NCBI GenBank assembly: GCA_013180625.2
Contig: SNVD02010073.1
Span: forward strand, 1-64,000
DNA length: 64,000 nt
Source: Boswellia sacra
Lineage: Eukaryota > Streptophyta > Magnoliopsida > Sapindales > Burseraceae
Reading direction: 5' to 3'
In this document: positions 9,749 to 23,360 of the stretch, in pieces
Layout of the letters: every line of letters starts with the position of its first letter
Numbering within the stretch: the stretch's first letter is position 1
Position numbers and translations under genes: made by a program
Notes under the pieces: model-generated
Told to the model about the DNA's origin: nothing
Seen by the model: the letters and a program-made list of their open reading frames with translations, nothing else
The model's database searches: none

Positions 9749-11626
9749 AAAGGAATACTAATATCATAATATCGTCTTTGCCTTTTATTGCTATAATCAT
9801 GTACACTTTTTATCCTTCATTCGGTAACATTTACTTTGAATCCTCAATTTCAAACAAAATAACGAATAAGAACTACAATAATGTCACATATCCTAAGTAT
9901 TATTGAAAAAAAAAAAAAAAACTCATTTAAAATGATAAACTGATGTAACAAGTGATACATCAACGCTATACAAAATCATACATTTTTTGGGATGAAATAT
10001 TTGGGATAATACTTGAAATTTATAACGCTACTCTATGTGATAAAATTGACTGACAAAAAACTTAAGGAACCTGTACCACTGATCTTGATCAACGATCATT
10101 GAGCTGGTGGTTTAGACCTCGCCACAGCTGAAAAGAAGCCCAGCAACTCTCATGTGCCATCTGAAGATCCCTACACCACAAGAAATAACGAAAGTCAATT
10201 GTGAAGATCACACAAACAAACCTAGATGAAAATTGGGGAACCACTAACCATCCAATTCTCACATACAAGGGAAAATACCCTCTATTGTCAGTTGTCAGAA
10301 ACCGTCCTGCATCTTTATGTTCATTTAATATTGTGACCTTCATTCCGGTACAAGCTTTGACAGATTTGCTTCTTGCCTCATATTATTCATTCTCCCATAC
10401 TAGGAAAACCACTTCAGCTTGCAGCCAGTGAAAGATGCAGCATCTATAATTGTATTAAAAAGGAACAACAAACAAAAGTAGGATAAGTACAGAAATTCCA
10501 AATATTGCAGTCCATAGTTAGCTTCTGGAATTGGTTATGTTATCTTCAAGAATTTCAATGCAGATGTATCAAGGCCACAACATGTAACCTATACATAATT
10601 CACTAGATAATTTAAGTCATCATGTCACTAGAAACTTAAAATCTGGTTAGGCGAAAATTTCATTTACATAAGGAATACACACCTTGGGTAATTACACTGC
10701 TCTTAGACAATTCCATCAAAATAATCCCAATCATACTGGTCTCAGCATGCTCAGCTCGCTTGTATAAGAGCTTCTTCGCAACAGCAATACCCAGAGCCTC
10801 ACCTTGTACATAAAAGTTTATGCTTTAGTAGTTTAGTCACAGATAACAAAACAAGTCAACAGTCCATAAGTGACAATACACAGGCTTCCACAAATGAAAA
10901 GGCAATAAGCATGCAGTTAAGCAAGTTGGTGATTTCACATCGACCTGCAGAGTACACTAGAAAATAGGGGGAAAGATCCATGAGGCTCACAATGTTAGTG
11001 ATCATACAAATAGTATACTATGTTTTCAATAGAAAATATGCATGTATGAAGCTAGCCGCATGTCAGTTAAAACACTAAAATGAATAAGGGTACCAGCATT
11101 GCCACAGAAAGCCACTTGGCTAACATGTTTGGAGAATCTGCCTAAATCTGAGAAAAAACTGTGGCAATTACTCTGTAAAAGAAAATACCACCAAACTAAT
11201 TGGTCAAATAAACTTTGGTTCTCAAATCATGCTAATCGGCATTAATGCAATGACGTTTAAACAAGTGACCTATTTACAACCACACTAGATTATTACTCCT
11301 CAAACACTTCTAAGAGCCATTCCTCAAGAAAAGGAAAAATAAACACACAGTCTATCTCAGTTGGGACATATATTCCCACAACTTGTCAATGAGCAACTTG
11401 TCCAAAAGGATATGCAGCAGCACCGAATTTAAACAACCAACCTTAAATTTGGAAGCATGTGAGAGAATGCTGTTACATCATCAAAACCAGATCTCCTGGG
11501 AAGGAATAAGAGAAAGAGATATAGATTAAGCACACTATAAAATCCGTTCGAAAAAAGATTAACAAAATTCTATCCATTTTAAAGACTAGTATAGGATAAA
11601 GCCCCTACCTCCTGAAATATTCATGA
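9749..11626. other. Region downstream of the PPR gene, possible spliced 3' exons
   Basis: Mostly non-coding. On the minus strand two segments have good splice borders: 11495-11442 (54 nt) and 10802-10683 (120 nt, open in one frame for 40 codons). A third possible acceptor lies near 10177. They could be a spliced 3' untranslated region of the PPR gene or remnants of another gene; the encoded peptide was not recognised. Confidence 0.35.
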
Positions 11627-14152
11627 TTATTCTTGGTTTGTGAATGTGGATGACTGCAATCCATTAGTCAGGATAGTATATGTAATTTCATCTAAAGATA
11701 ACCCTTTACTTAACATATGATCACAAACTCTGAAAGCTTCTTCCACCATTCCTTCCTTGCAATACCCATCAACAAAGATATTATAAGTGACGGCATCTGG
11801 TACAATTCCTTTTTCTGCCATCACATTTAGAAGTTTAGTTGCTTCCTTCATATTACCCAATTTGCAATAGCCATGAATCATGATAGTGTAGGTAATTTTA
11901 TTAGGATGTATGTTAAATGAAGCCATTTCCTGCAAGACACTCCTAACTTTATCCATCTGCCCTAGCTTACAATAACCACCTATAAGCGCAGTGTAACAGA
12001 CAACATTTGGCAACAAACCTTCTTTTCGCATTTTGTCAAAAAGACATTTTGCATCTTCAACAAGACCGATATTGGACATCCCATGTATAAGAGTAGAGTA
12101 TGTACCAGAAGTTGGTTGGATGCCCCTGCTTCTCATGTCATTAAGAAGTTTAAAAGCAGCTGTCATATTCCCATTTTTACAGTACGCTCTGATTAGTGTA
12201 TTATATACAACAAAATTAAGTGACACTTTCTTAGAGATAAGCTCATTAAATAGGTTTTCACCCTCTTCGACTTTATCAGCTTTACAATATCCATCTATCA
12301 TGACCCCATATGTATAGATATCTGGTGCCAAACCAATTCTTATGCACTCATCCCAAAGCTTTGTAGCTTCATCCAATTTACCAATATTACATAGCCCATG
12401 TAGTAGCAAATTGTAAGTGTAAACGTCTGGCTGAATTCCTCGCTTAATCATATCTTCTTTAAGCTTAAACCCGTCCTCCAGTTTGCCCTCTTTGCAACAG
12501 CCCCAGATGAGCGTGTTATATGTGACCTTATCCAATACCAAACCCCTCTCTAGCATCTCTTTCAGGAGCTTAACAGCTTCTACCATGTTGCCTGCTTCAC
12601 ACATTCCATGAATTAATGCATTTGAGGTTACAGTATTGGCTGCAAAACCTTTCTCAAACAGCGTAAACCAAAGTTCAATTGCCTCTATATGCTTTCCACT
12701 CTTACAGAGTCCACCAACCAATAAGGTCAGCAACCCATCACCTGGCCTTAAATTTCTCAATAACATCTCCTTGGTGAAACGAAGGGCAGAATCAAACCTA
12801 GAACTTAAACATAGCCAGCGAATGACAGAAGTATAAGCTCCCTGGTTTACTGATAAATCTCGGGATAGCATCTCCTCTAAAACATTCTCTGCATGATCCA
12901 TTTGACCACTGTTACAAAATCCCTGTATCAGGGAGTTTAAAGTCACTGAATTGGGACTCATCCCCTTGGATACCATGTGATCTCTTATCTTAAGTGCCTC
13001 ATTAATATTTCCAATGTTACAATACCCATCAATCAATGTATTATATACAACTTCATTTGGAACAAACCCCATACTCGACATTTCCTTCAAAACAAGATTA
13101 GCATCATCAAATTTCTCCAGCTTAATCATACCATTAATAAGAATACTGTAAGTGATAAGACTCGGTTTCAATTCCTCAAGTACCATCTTCTCTTTAAACA
13201 GTAATGCCTCATGTAATCTCCCATTCTTGCATAATCCATGAATGATGTTATTGTAAGTAACAACATTCGGAGCGATACCCAACTCTTCCATTTTCGTAAA
13301 CAACCCAATGGCATCCTCAATCCTTCCTCCCTTGCAAAATGCATTAACTGCCGTACTAAACAAGTAAACATCAGGAGACACCCCACGGCAAATAGTTTCA
13401 AACACTTCAATGCCCTTTTGCACCTCATTAGCTTTCACCAAAGAAGTCAACAAAAAATTGCAAGTCTTCAAAGATGGAAATATGCCCTTACTAGAAAACA
13501 CTGAAAGCACATCAATAGCATAACCAAAACCCATATTTTTGAATTGAGTGCAATAAACATGAATCAACAAATCAGCTACTTGAACATCAAGACCTCGCTC
13601 CTCAACCACATTTAAACCAATCATTTCGGTGGCTATCTCAACATGCCTGTTCCTGGGATGGCTTGAATACGAAACTGGCATCTTCCTATCTATCAAACGA
13701 ATTAAAAGCAGCCTTGCAGGCGATAAAAGATTGGAAAAGAGAAGCAAACGAATCAAAAGACAATAAGACCGAACGGTGAATCGAAACTTACAAAACTCAG
13801 CAGCGAAGTAAAAGAAATGCAAAGCCGTTTTGGGATTCACATTCGATCGAACAGCAATGAATAGCCTATCAAACTCGCGCGGGCCCAAGGTGGGCAAGAG
13901 CAATTTACATTTAGAGTGATCTAGAAATCTCTTTGAGAGAATAGAAGAAACATATTTGAGCAACCTCTGATTAGAACAGTCCGAATGATCAGTTGGCTTC
14001 AATGGAAGGGGTTGAGAAAGGTGGACTTGTTGTGATTGCGGTTGCGGTTGCGGTGGCGGTTGTTGGGCGGTGGAGGTCACGTGAGTTAAGGGACGGATGA
14101 CGGAGATGGACAGAGAGTAAGGCTTGGTGATCAAAAGTCTCCTCAAATCCAT
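11627..14152 (-). CDS. P-class pentatricopeptide repeat protein
   Basis: Organelle RNA-binding protein; P-class members stabilise, splice or help translate specific chloroplast or mitochondrial transcripts. The start at 14152 (MDLRRLL...) is preferred over the longer open frame because it begins a basic, Ser-rich organelle-targeting leader followed by a Gln/Pro-rich stretch; upstream codons lack family likeness. The 841-residue product has 17 consecutive full 35-residue PPR motifs from about residue 210 to the end plus one partial motif, all P-type, with no E, DYW or SMR tail. It resembles Arabidopsis At4g19440. Single exon, as usual for this family. RNA target cannot be told from the sequence by eye; the residue pairs at positions 5 and 35 of each motif would be needed. 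Confidence 0.92.
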   Translation of the reverse strand: MDLRRLLITKPYSLSISVIRPLTHVTSTAQQPPPQPQPQSQQVHLSQPLPLKPTDHSDCSNQRLLKYVSSILSKRFLDHSKCKLLLPTLGPREFDRLFIAVRSNVNPKTALHFFYFAAEFCKFRFTVRSYCLLIRLLLFSNLLSPARLLLIRLIDRKMPVSYSSHPRNRHVEIATEMIGLNVVEERGLDVQVADLLIHVYCTQFKNMGFGYAIDVLSVFSSKGIFPSLKTCNFLLTSLVKANEVQKGIEVFETICRGVSPDVYLFSTAVNAFCKGGRIEDAIGLFTKMEELGIAPNVVTYNNIIHGLCKNGRLHEALLFKEKMVLEELKPSLITYSILINGMIKLEKFDDANLVLKEMSSMGFVPNEVVYNTLIDGYCNIGNINEALKIRDHMVSKGMSPNSVTLNSLIQGFCNSGQMDHAENVLEEMLSRDLSVNQGAYTSVIRWLCLSSRFDSALRFTKEMLLRNLRPGDGLLTLLVGGLCKSGKHIEAIELWFTLFEKGFAANTVTSNALIHGMCEAGNMVEAVKLLKEMLERGLVLDKVTYNTLIWGCCKEGKLEDGFKLKEDMIKRGIQPDVYTYNLLLHGLCNIGKLDEATKLWDECIRIGLAPDIYTYGVMIDGYCKADKVEEGENLFNELISKKVSLNFVVYNTLIRAYCKNGNMTAAFKLLNDMRSRGIQPTSGTYSTLIHGMSNIGLVEDAKCLFDKMRKEGLLPNVVCYTALIGGYCKLGQMDKVRSVLQEMASFNIHPNKITYTIMIHGYCKLGNMKEATKLLNVMAEKGIVPDAVTYNIFVDGYCKEGMVEEAFRVCDHMLSKGLSLDEITYTILTNGLQSSTFTNQE

Positions 14153-17100
14153 GGAAGAAGAAAGCATGAATATTAATAGCGAGGCTTCAGAGGGGACATA
14201 ACGTGTTTGATAAAATGTTTTTATGAAATAGAAGCCATCAGCGTTTTGGATTTTGAGTGGATTTGAAAGAGACACGCCAAGCTTGGTTTTGTTTTGAGAG
14301 TGACAGAAACACTTAGAAGTTTTGTTGTTGTTGTTAGACTTAGGGGAATTCCAGTTCTAAGGTTCAAACAGGCCATGTGATTTTTTGTGAATCAGGGTTT
14401 AGAAAAGTCCCCATTTTTTGTTCAGAGTCGGAGCCCTCCGTTTGAGGCTCAGAGTTAGGGAAGAGGGATTTCGATTGGGCCGACAAGATGGATACAAGGC
14501 TTTGCTAAATGTACACAGTAATATTCTAAGAAACCCTCCTAGCTAATCAACTTCCGCCAAGAACATTCTTTCCTTTTTTTCATATCTCCCCCCTTTTCTT
14601 ATAAATAACATGACATAACCAAAATTAGGTAATGTTTTACTGAATAATATATTTAAGAGTAGAATAATAAATTTAAGAGTAGTTCTATTTGACCGATATT
14701 TTTTTTTTCTTATTAGACCCTGACTCTAATTGGGCAATGATATAATTATAATCTCAAATATTTTTAAGAAATCTCTCATTAATTACATTTCATATTAAAT
14801 CTTAACTATATTCCTAATAATCTTAAATAAAGTATTATTTGACTTTAATTGCTTTTTTTCTTTAGTTTCATCTCTAAAAAAATATTATTTGAATGTTTTT
14901 CTTTTTCCTTTTAATTTTTGTAGTTCATAAGTTTAAATAATTATAAAAAAAACTTTATGGGTTTAATAATAATCAATTGTTTCCCTTTTCTTGTTGAATT
15001 TTCCAAGTCCATATAAACAAAAAAATCGATGTATCTTATTATTTCTTAGTTTTGGTGTTTGAAAGGGAAACACTAAACTGAATTATAAATAAATAAATAA
15101 ATAAGTGTCAATATTATAATATGCTGGGTACAGACACAAACAATAATAGAGAGAAAGATGAAGTTGATATGATTTGGAGTGCTGAAGTTGATATAGTAAG
15201 AGAAGATTAATAAAGAAAAAGAAAAAAGATATATAAGCAGAAATTAAGAGTTTTTGTAGAAGTTCATTTACTTAATATTAATTATCTAAATATTATATTT
15301 TTGTGATAATTTTACCCTCATTTAATTTTAAAACATGATATAATGAGATAATAAGTGAGCACTGAATAAAATTACTCTAAATTTATTATTTATTTATAAG
15401 TATTCAGCCCCTATTTTTCATCTCATTAACCCCCACCTCTTATTTAGTAAGGGTAAAATTATAATTTAAACAATTTATCATCAACTTAGATATATTAATG
15501 GTAAGCTTAATTAAATTCTCATTTAATCTTCAATTAACTTTCTTTCTTTATGTCATCTATACTTCTTATTTGATACAAGGTTAATTAAATTATTATTAAA
15601 TTTCTAGTTGTATTATTAATTAATTTTAATAGTCTTTAATTTTGTTCAATCTTTATTTACTATCAATGATACATAAAGAATAAAAAGTGATGGTCTTAAT
15701 ATTAATAATTTTTTATCATATATTATTAAATTCTTCAAGCTCATATAAAAAAAATAATCAATCAAATACTTCTTAAGGAGAAATAAAGAAAAAATAGATG
15801 ATTTGATATCTATCAGATCATTGATTGAAATTTCAAAAGAAAGAAAAATAAATAAATTTTAATAAATTTGAGAAGAGAAAACATAAAAATAGAAGAAAGA
15901 GTGTAAGATTGGTCATTGATTGTATTGGAGAGAAAATAAGAAAAAATGATAGAGATATATAAGAAAGAATTAAGAGTTTTTGTTTAATTCATTAACTCAA
16001 TATTAATTATCTTATGTATTATATTTTTATTATAATTATATCCTTATTTAATGAAAAAAATAGAAGCCGAATATAATTACTCTTTATTTATTTATTTTTA
16101 TTATCTAACCCACTTTTATCCACTTGACTTTTTCTAACAAACAACAAAAAAAAAAACCTTTGTTCTCTCCTTTCTTCTTTTGTAAATTACCAGCTTAAAA
16201 CCAGTTCGACGACTTTATTAATTTGCATTATTTTAATTAACCCTCTTGTCACAGTCTCATATCTACAAATTAATCTTTCGTTCTCCAATATAAAAAGTCT
16301 TATCACTGAGCTCATAAAAGGATCAAAACAGGTTGGCATTTATGTATGTGCGGTTAAAAATCATCCATATCTACAAATATTTTGTTTGCTGATTTAATAT
16401 AAGCATATTCGTGTACAATATCGTTGATAATAGACACAAAAATAGCATACGCAACGATTTTTGTTCTTTTTGTGGTACTTTTATGTTTTTTTTTCATTTT
16501 TGTTCATTTTTTTGATGTTATTATCAACAATAAATTGATTGAAGAGTGATTTGATGAAAGAGGAAAACCGTTCAGAGTAGAGTGGCAAAAGCATACATTT
16601 CACACCGAGTGTGTTGTGTTACTGCAATTGCTGGTCTATTAGGTACAAGCATAACCAAATTGACACGATTGCACAAATCCTCAGCCAGTATCTTAGCGAC
16701 ACTTGGTTCTCACAGCTCCACATTTTTCTTCGAGATGCAACATGGTTGGTTGTCTAATTCTCGTTCCAAGTATTCTCTAACCTACTGGCGCTTTGTTTGA
16801 TTTTCATTTAGATTACTAATATTTGAAATTTATTTCAAATCAATCTAATCATCTTTTTTTATCAGATATTTGTTTCATCAAATTAATTAATAATATTATG
16901 TAATTCATATAGTAAATATTTTATTAAAATGCAATTTTATTTCCTAAATTACTGTCGGAAGCAGGCAAATAAATCAAACCCATAAAAAAAAATACACTCA
17001 TCAAAAACACCCTAACAATAAAAATCAAAGGCAAATGAACCAACAAATATAATCAATATATAAATAATAACATTAGACTTATAATTTAAAATTTATAATA

Positions 17101-17787
17101 TAATATCTTAGTTTAAGTGATAAAATTTTAATAGAAATATAATTTTACTCTTTTTTTTATAAAAATAAATTTTAAATTTTAAATTATATTTAAATTATAA
17201 ATATAATATTACTAATATATAATACCACTCAAAAGTACTTTTTAAACATTTTAAGAGGGTGAAGAATATCTTAAAACTTGAACCAAAAATAAAATTTTCG
17301 TACGCGACAGAGTCAAGTTTGTTCTGACAAAAATTTCGGTCCATCCTTCTTGAAAGGACTACTAGTATAATTAGAACATGAAAATGAGCGGAATCTTGTT
17401 CTTCCCATCCCAACTCAAGTGCGATAAAAAACAATGACAAAACAAAGGAAAGGCTTGTTTGTGGAGAAAATCCCTCTCCTGTTGGATCATATTTTATCTT
17501 TAATCTTGTGTTCGACAAGCTCTCAAATTCTTGTCACACAAAAGTTTGGAAATAATTGAAACTTACAACACTTCTAATTATCTTAATAAATGTTTTCAAT
17601 TTATGTGGGTAAAAAAGTGATGGTTTCGTCTTTCATCACTCATTATTTCGTTTGTATTCTAATTCAATTTCTTTCATGAATAACGTAATGGATTCAAATT
17701 TCGAGTCCATTTGTTTGGATATTCAGGAATCTAAACTTCCTTTTCATTTGCATTTGTTATTTTCTTTTCTTTTTAAGTGGACAATCA

Positions 17788-17825
<38 letters not shown>

Positions 17826-19024
17826 AAACACACATAACTAGATATTTTCTCGATATTTAAGTTACAATTAAGGTGTATTAACCTTTTTAGATATTTGAAA
17901 ATTAATAGATTAATTATACATTTATAGACTTTTAATACAAAATCAATCATACAAAATAATGTATATTATTTGATTGGAGTGGTGAATTTAAAAAAATATT
18001 TACGTCAAATTAAGACAAATAATATGACAATCATATAATAATACAACACCAATTTGTAAGATTAAGTTAGCATATATCATAAATATGGCACTATTTAAAT
18101 TATTATATTTATTTTGTCGAATTATTAACTCTTTCTAAAAATTTCACAAAATTCGCTATAAAACCCTCATATAGGCTTGCTAAATTCTATACAATCCGTT
18201 AAAATGACACAAACCCATTCCATAAAAACGTGTTTTAGATCTAATATTATCGAATCAGATCGTTAATGGGTTAACACAATAAAACTCGTTTAATATTGGA
18301 CCGTATTTAGGTTTAGCCTATAAAAAAACACATTTTTAACTCGTTAATATTAAAGATAATTTAGTAAATTTATTTATTATACATAAAAAATATAATAAAA
18401 TGTAACAAATTATTATAAATACTAATTTATAACTATGTTTAACTTAATTAAAATTATTTTAATACAGTTATCTTTTTCTTAGGTGTGTATGAATATGTCA
18501 TTTTGATAAGGAATACATAGAAGAAACTTATAGAATGTCCTATTTCATTTAAAAAAATAATCCAATAATTGGACATTTTTAGTTGTTTATCTTAAATATA
18601 CTTTAGATGGACCTTTAAATGATGTTGAATACAAAACTTTGTTTATGTTTTTGTATTATATTAAATTTGGATATTTCAATAGATTTCAAAATATTTGTTA
18701 GATATTAAATTTATAAACTATTAGTTATATTTTATGTTTAGAATTTATACAAATGATGTTAAACATATTGTTGTTTAATTTAAAAATAAAAAAGGGGTTA
18801 AATGGGTTGAATTTGGATAACATGTTTAGTTAAAAGTCGAATTTGGGTTATAAGATTTAGTCCCAATAAATTAATATATCAAATTTGGATTAACATAAAT
18901 TAACACGATACAAATATGAAATGATACAAAACCATTCTAACACGATCTGTTGTCAGGTCTACTCTCACAATAGAAGAAGTTATGACAGGTTTAAGTAAGT
19001 TTATGCGACAACTCCTCAAATGCA
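14153..19024. other. AT-rich gene-free region
   Basis: No gene was found. Two related segments near 15220-15330 and 15940-16050 share runs such as aattaagagtttttgt and attaattatct, so an old duplicated repeat is likely. A TA/TG microsatellite lies at about 17789-17825. The 16582-16800 and 17195-17518 open frames have no family likeness. Confidence 0.5.
17789..17825. repeat. Compound (TA)n(TG)n microsatellite
   Basis: About eight TA units followed directly by about ten TG units, then aaacacacat. Confidence 0.9.
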
Positions 19025-19029
19025 CTATG

Positions 19030-19887
19030 GGTCCGTTTAGTGCATGATATAATATAGAACAAATTTGTTTGAATTGAATTGGATTGGATAGTATGAGATA
19101 AGAGTGGATAAAACAAAATACTATACTATGTTTGGTACAATATTGTATTAAATAAAAAGGTAAAAGAGAATTAATATATTATAAGTTTAATTTTCTTTTC
19201 AATTGATTTAAATTAATATTTATAAAATAAATGTAAATACAAATTAAAATTATTTTTAAATTAAAAAGAAAAACTGAATGAATAATTTTTTATTTAAATA
19301 ATTAATTTTTATTTAAATATTTAAAAAAGTATTTATTAAGTATATAAATATTTAATTATTTAATTTATATAAATTTTTGGTGTTTATTAGTGAAAATTGG
19401 GATAATAATAAGCTTATACGGTGTCAACTCATGGGAGGTTAGATATAAATTTGCATAATCTTATATGCAAACACAGTTTTCTCAACGAGTGGGACACTGT
19501 TCAAGTTGTGGCGAAGGGTGACTTTGACAACTAGAAAGGTGTGTTTATCTTATAACATTTGAATTTCCTTAGTAGTTCAATGTTTGTTATGTTATCTCTA
19601 TTCTCTAAATTCACCTCTAGGTCTCCTAAAATACAAATGTTACATCCACCTGGAGAAGAGGGTTTCAGGTTTGGCATAAACCAGCATTCCTACATTAGTA
19701 AGAACCCCTTGTAGGTAAGCAGCTAGTGGAAGCAACGAAGCTAGTGAACTTTACGCGATGAAAAAGCAATGACCTGCTACGATACCCACTTTGTACTTTC
19801 CAATCCCGCTCAAAAGATTGCCTAAATATCGCATAAGCGTCTAACACGACCTTATATAATACTATGAAATGCATCAAACATGCCCTA
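19030..19887. mobile_element. Possible PIF/Harbinger-like miniature element
   Basis: The left end gggtccgtttagtgcatga and the reverse complement of the right end (agggcatgtttgatgcat, near 19870-19887) are similar, and both are followed by a tat-rich run. The interior has no transposase. The boundaries and target duplication are unclear, so this is a tentative call. Confidence 0.4.
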
Positions 19888-20884
19888 GAGGTTTAATAAC
19901 AATAATAATAAGGGCAACGATTTTCGAATACTTATTTAAATTATCATTTTTGGAATTTCCCAAAATTATAGATTCATTAGTAGATTTTTGAGTTTTGATA
20001 TCTAAAACTACTATTTATATTTTCAATTAACGAGTTAATAATTGAGAGATTTAGGGGCTGATTTTTTTTTTGTATAAAGTCTAAAATCCTTTAATGATTT
20101 TTTTTTTTTTAACTTACGACTTAATCTAAGAGGTTGATTGTTTTTCCATTTGAGAATTTTATTGAAACTCAGACTTTAGGCTTTTTTACGTTGATTTTTT
20201 TTTTACTGAACACTTTTTCCCAAATAAAAACATATGAATATAAAAAGCAATATTTTCTAGCTTTTATCTAATTGGAAAAATATCTCAATGGATTGCCTAT
20301 TTTTTATATTCTAAAATACCCTTGAAAATTTAATTTAATTTCTATCTAGTTAAATCTTTTATAATTTTTTGAATACTCATTTATTATTTTTAATTACGTA
20401 GTAACTAAAAAAATATTCATTTATATGTGAGACACATTGATTAAATTTTTTTTGGCACTGTAGTACTCTAATTTTGATCTTGTTGTATTGATTATTTACA
20501 AATATTTATATAACATAGATAATGTATATACATATAATACTAAAGAAGGGCATATATGTCAAATTAATAGCTTTCAAATGTTTTTAGATATTAAAAACAA
20601 TCAACTTAAGACTTATTATTAGATCTTAAAAAATAAAAAATAATCATATCATTCAGACATTTGTATTTAGACCTATTCAGATTTCAGTTAAATTCAGACT
20701 TATTCATATTTCAGAGTAAAAAAAAAAATCACCTCCTAAGATATTTTCATCTCAATAAATCACTAAAAATTTTAGCTTTTATCTAAATACAAATTTTTGA
20801 ATCATTTATTACTCATTTATTTCTCTTAAATGCCCTCATAAATTCATTTATAATCAATGTGTAGAGAGCCTAATATTTTAATTT

Positions 20885-21096
20885 GAGTAATGCTCTTCAT
20901 ACAAACTACTTATACAAACTCACACATACAAACTGATGACATCCCTATATGATTGTCACATCACCCATGTTAATTAATGTCATTTATTATTAATATATAT
21001 TTATCAAATCACTGCATTTAGTTATCAAATCACATCATGCCACATCAGTTTGTATGGGTGAGTTTGTATAAATAGTTTGTAAGAATAACATTACTC
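20885..21096. mobile_element. Miniature inverted-repeat element with 9-bp target duplication (copy A)
   Basis: 212 bp with inverted ends gagtaatgct.../...cattactc and subterminal tacaaact motifs. It is flanked by exact 9-bp repeats ttttaattt (20876-20884 and 21097-21105). It interrupts one AT-rich repeat copy; the copy at 25150-25685 shows the same site uninterrupted. A 9-bp duplication suits a Mutator-derived MITE. Confidence 0.85.
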
Positions 21097-22815
21097 TTTT
21101 AATTTTAGAACATTATTATTTATTTCTAATTATATATTATGATTATATATATATTTTTAAAATTATTTATACTCATTTAGCTTATTTATATATATCAACT
21201 TCTTCCAGGACAAAAAAAGGTTATTTACCCAATTACATACATTTAAATAACTTAAATTCATAATAAATTTTGGTATGCTAATATTTTTACTATGTGAAAT
21301 AAAATCACAAATAAAAAATTATATAAATAAGGATATATATATATAAAACAATCAGTTTTCAGACATTTTCATTCAGATATTAAAATAAGAAAAACATATA
21401 ATTCAAATTTATTTTATTCATACCTATTCAGATTTTAGTTTAATTCAAACATATTCAGCTTTTAGACCAAAAAAATCATCTCCTTAATAAAATATATAAT
21501 AAAAACCATAGTCATTGATGTAATATGACATCATCAATTTTTATAAATCGGTTGTTTGTATATATAGTATTATTGTACTTCAGTATCGATTATTTTTTTC
21601 TTCTTTCATTTATTTATTATTTTCCCTATTAGTGAGATGTTTTTGGTCGATACAAGTACATTATTTCATCTACATCCCTTAAAAATCTAAAACTGTTAGA
21701 GTTCAATAAATAAATTAGAAAATTTTAAATAAAAAGGAAAAAAAAATTCTTAGCTTAGCTAAATTATGAGTAATGTTTAATTTTCTATTATTATATGCTT
21801 TAAAAGTAATATTATGATAAATTCTTGAAACACTAAGAAAGACTTTTAAGTAATTTAGTGACTTCAGATTTTTTTCTATGAAATTAAATGGAGATGAATC
21901 AAACTGAAATCTGAATATCTTTGAATATAAAAATTTGAATGATATATTTTTTCAATATCTAAATTGAAATACCTAAAAATTAATGTTTTTACACATATAA
22001 CCTAATCTATATATATTATTTCACTTATAATTTTATTTGACATGGTAGAAGTATTTGCATAAAAATGGTTATTATGAATCTAATGTATCTAAATGCATAA
22101 AATTAGGTAAGAAAAGGCATTTTTTAAAGGATTTAATATATAAATAAAACTTATTAATCATTAAATAATTTTAAAAATATTTAGATAACCATAATATAAA
22201 ATCACAAATAAAAAATAATATTTCAAGTATAAAATATTAAGTTATACATACATTAATAATAAATGAATTACATAGAGATATTTTAAAGAATTAGTAGAGA
22301 AATAAATAATTAGATATTTATGTTCAAATAAAAGATAAAAAAAATTAATTTTTCCATTTAAATCAAATTAAGACTTGTATTAAGACTTAATAGAATTTAA
22401 TACTTAACAAGACGTAATTTATATCAGTTAATAGTATGTTTGTTTGCTCTTTTACGTACCTTTTAAAAAAAGTGGTAAGGGAATATCTTAATTTTAATGT
22501 AACTTTTTTACCATTGTTAAAATATAAAATGTTTATATTATATTTAATACATTTTTTTAAAAAAAATAAATAATTAATAAAATTAAACCAAAATTCTTTT
22601 TTCATTTAAATAGTTAATATTATATTTGTTATAATCCTTTAAAAAATAAATATTTTATAAAATTAAATCAAAATTCTAATTATTAAATAAATAATATTAT
22701 ATTAATTATTTTTTTATTTAAAAAATTTAAAATTTAGTTACATATAAAATAATTAAAATTTGGAATCTAAATCCAAATAAATATTAATAATATTATGTTC
22801 TTAATTATTTATTTA

Positions 22816-23018
22816 ACAATAATGCTAGACTTACAATATCTATACAACATAAATTCTTCAATATGATGTAACAGCCTAAATGACAAAATCCTATTGGATA
22901 TATAATTTTTCTCATATATTTTTGTTTTTTCTTCTCTAGTGAATTTTAGCTATGTAGGCAGCCACGTCATGTTGTAGAATAGATGTTGTATGAATGTTGT
23001 AAGTCTAGCATTACTCTT
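22816..23018. mobile_element. Related miniature element, different interior
   Basis: Inverted ends aataatgctagacttacaa and ttgtaagtctagcattact with similar flanking tttatttaac/tttatttac. The ends resemble the gagtaatgct family but the interior differs, so it is a second subfamily. Confidence 0.7.
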
Positions 23019-23057
23019 TATTTACAATAAAAAAGTAATTGAAATTTTGGATCCGGA

Positions 23058-23360
23058 GCCGTCATGTCCTCCGCCGCCGGTTTCATGTGTTCGGTGAAAA
23101 CACCAGTACCAAAACAATCGACTCTTCACAATATACAAGCCTACTGTATTAGTTTTGACAAATGGAGTAGAGATCGGCTGTTGGAAGCCCAGAAAGATCT
23201 AGAGCCGTTGCGTCCTTCGTCGTTGTTCACCTTCAGTTTCGCGCGTTCGATGACAACCCTTATATCAAAACTATCAACTCTTCACGATCTACAAGTCTGC
23301 CGGATTGCTTTTGACAAATGAAGCGATTTTTGGTTGTTGGAAGCCGAGAAAGATTTGGCG
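23058..23360. repeat. Tandem duplication of about 150 bp
   Basis: Two adjacent units share caatcgactcttcacaat/ctatcaactcttcacgat, then tacaag, then ttttgacaaatg, then gttggaagcc. It is less AT-rich than the surroundings. The open frames across it (23064-23321, 23305-23574) match no family known to me and probably belong to a transposon or captured fragment. Confidence 0.65.
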
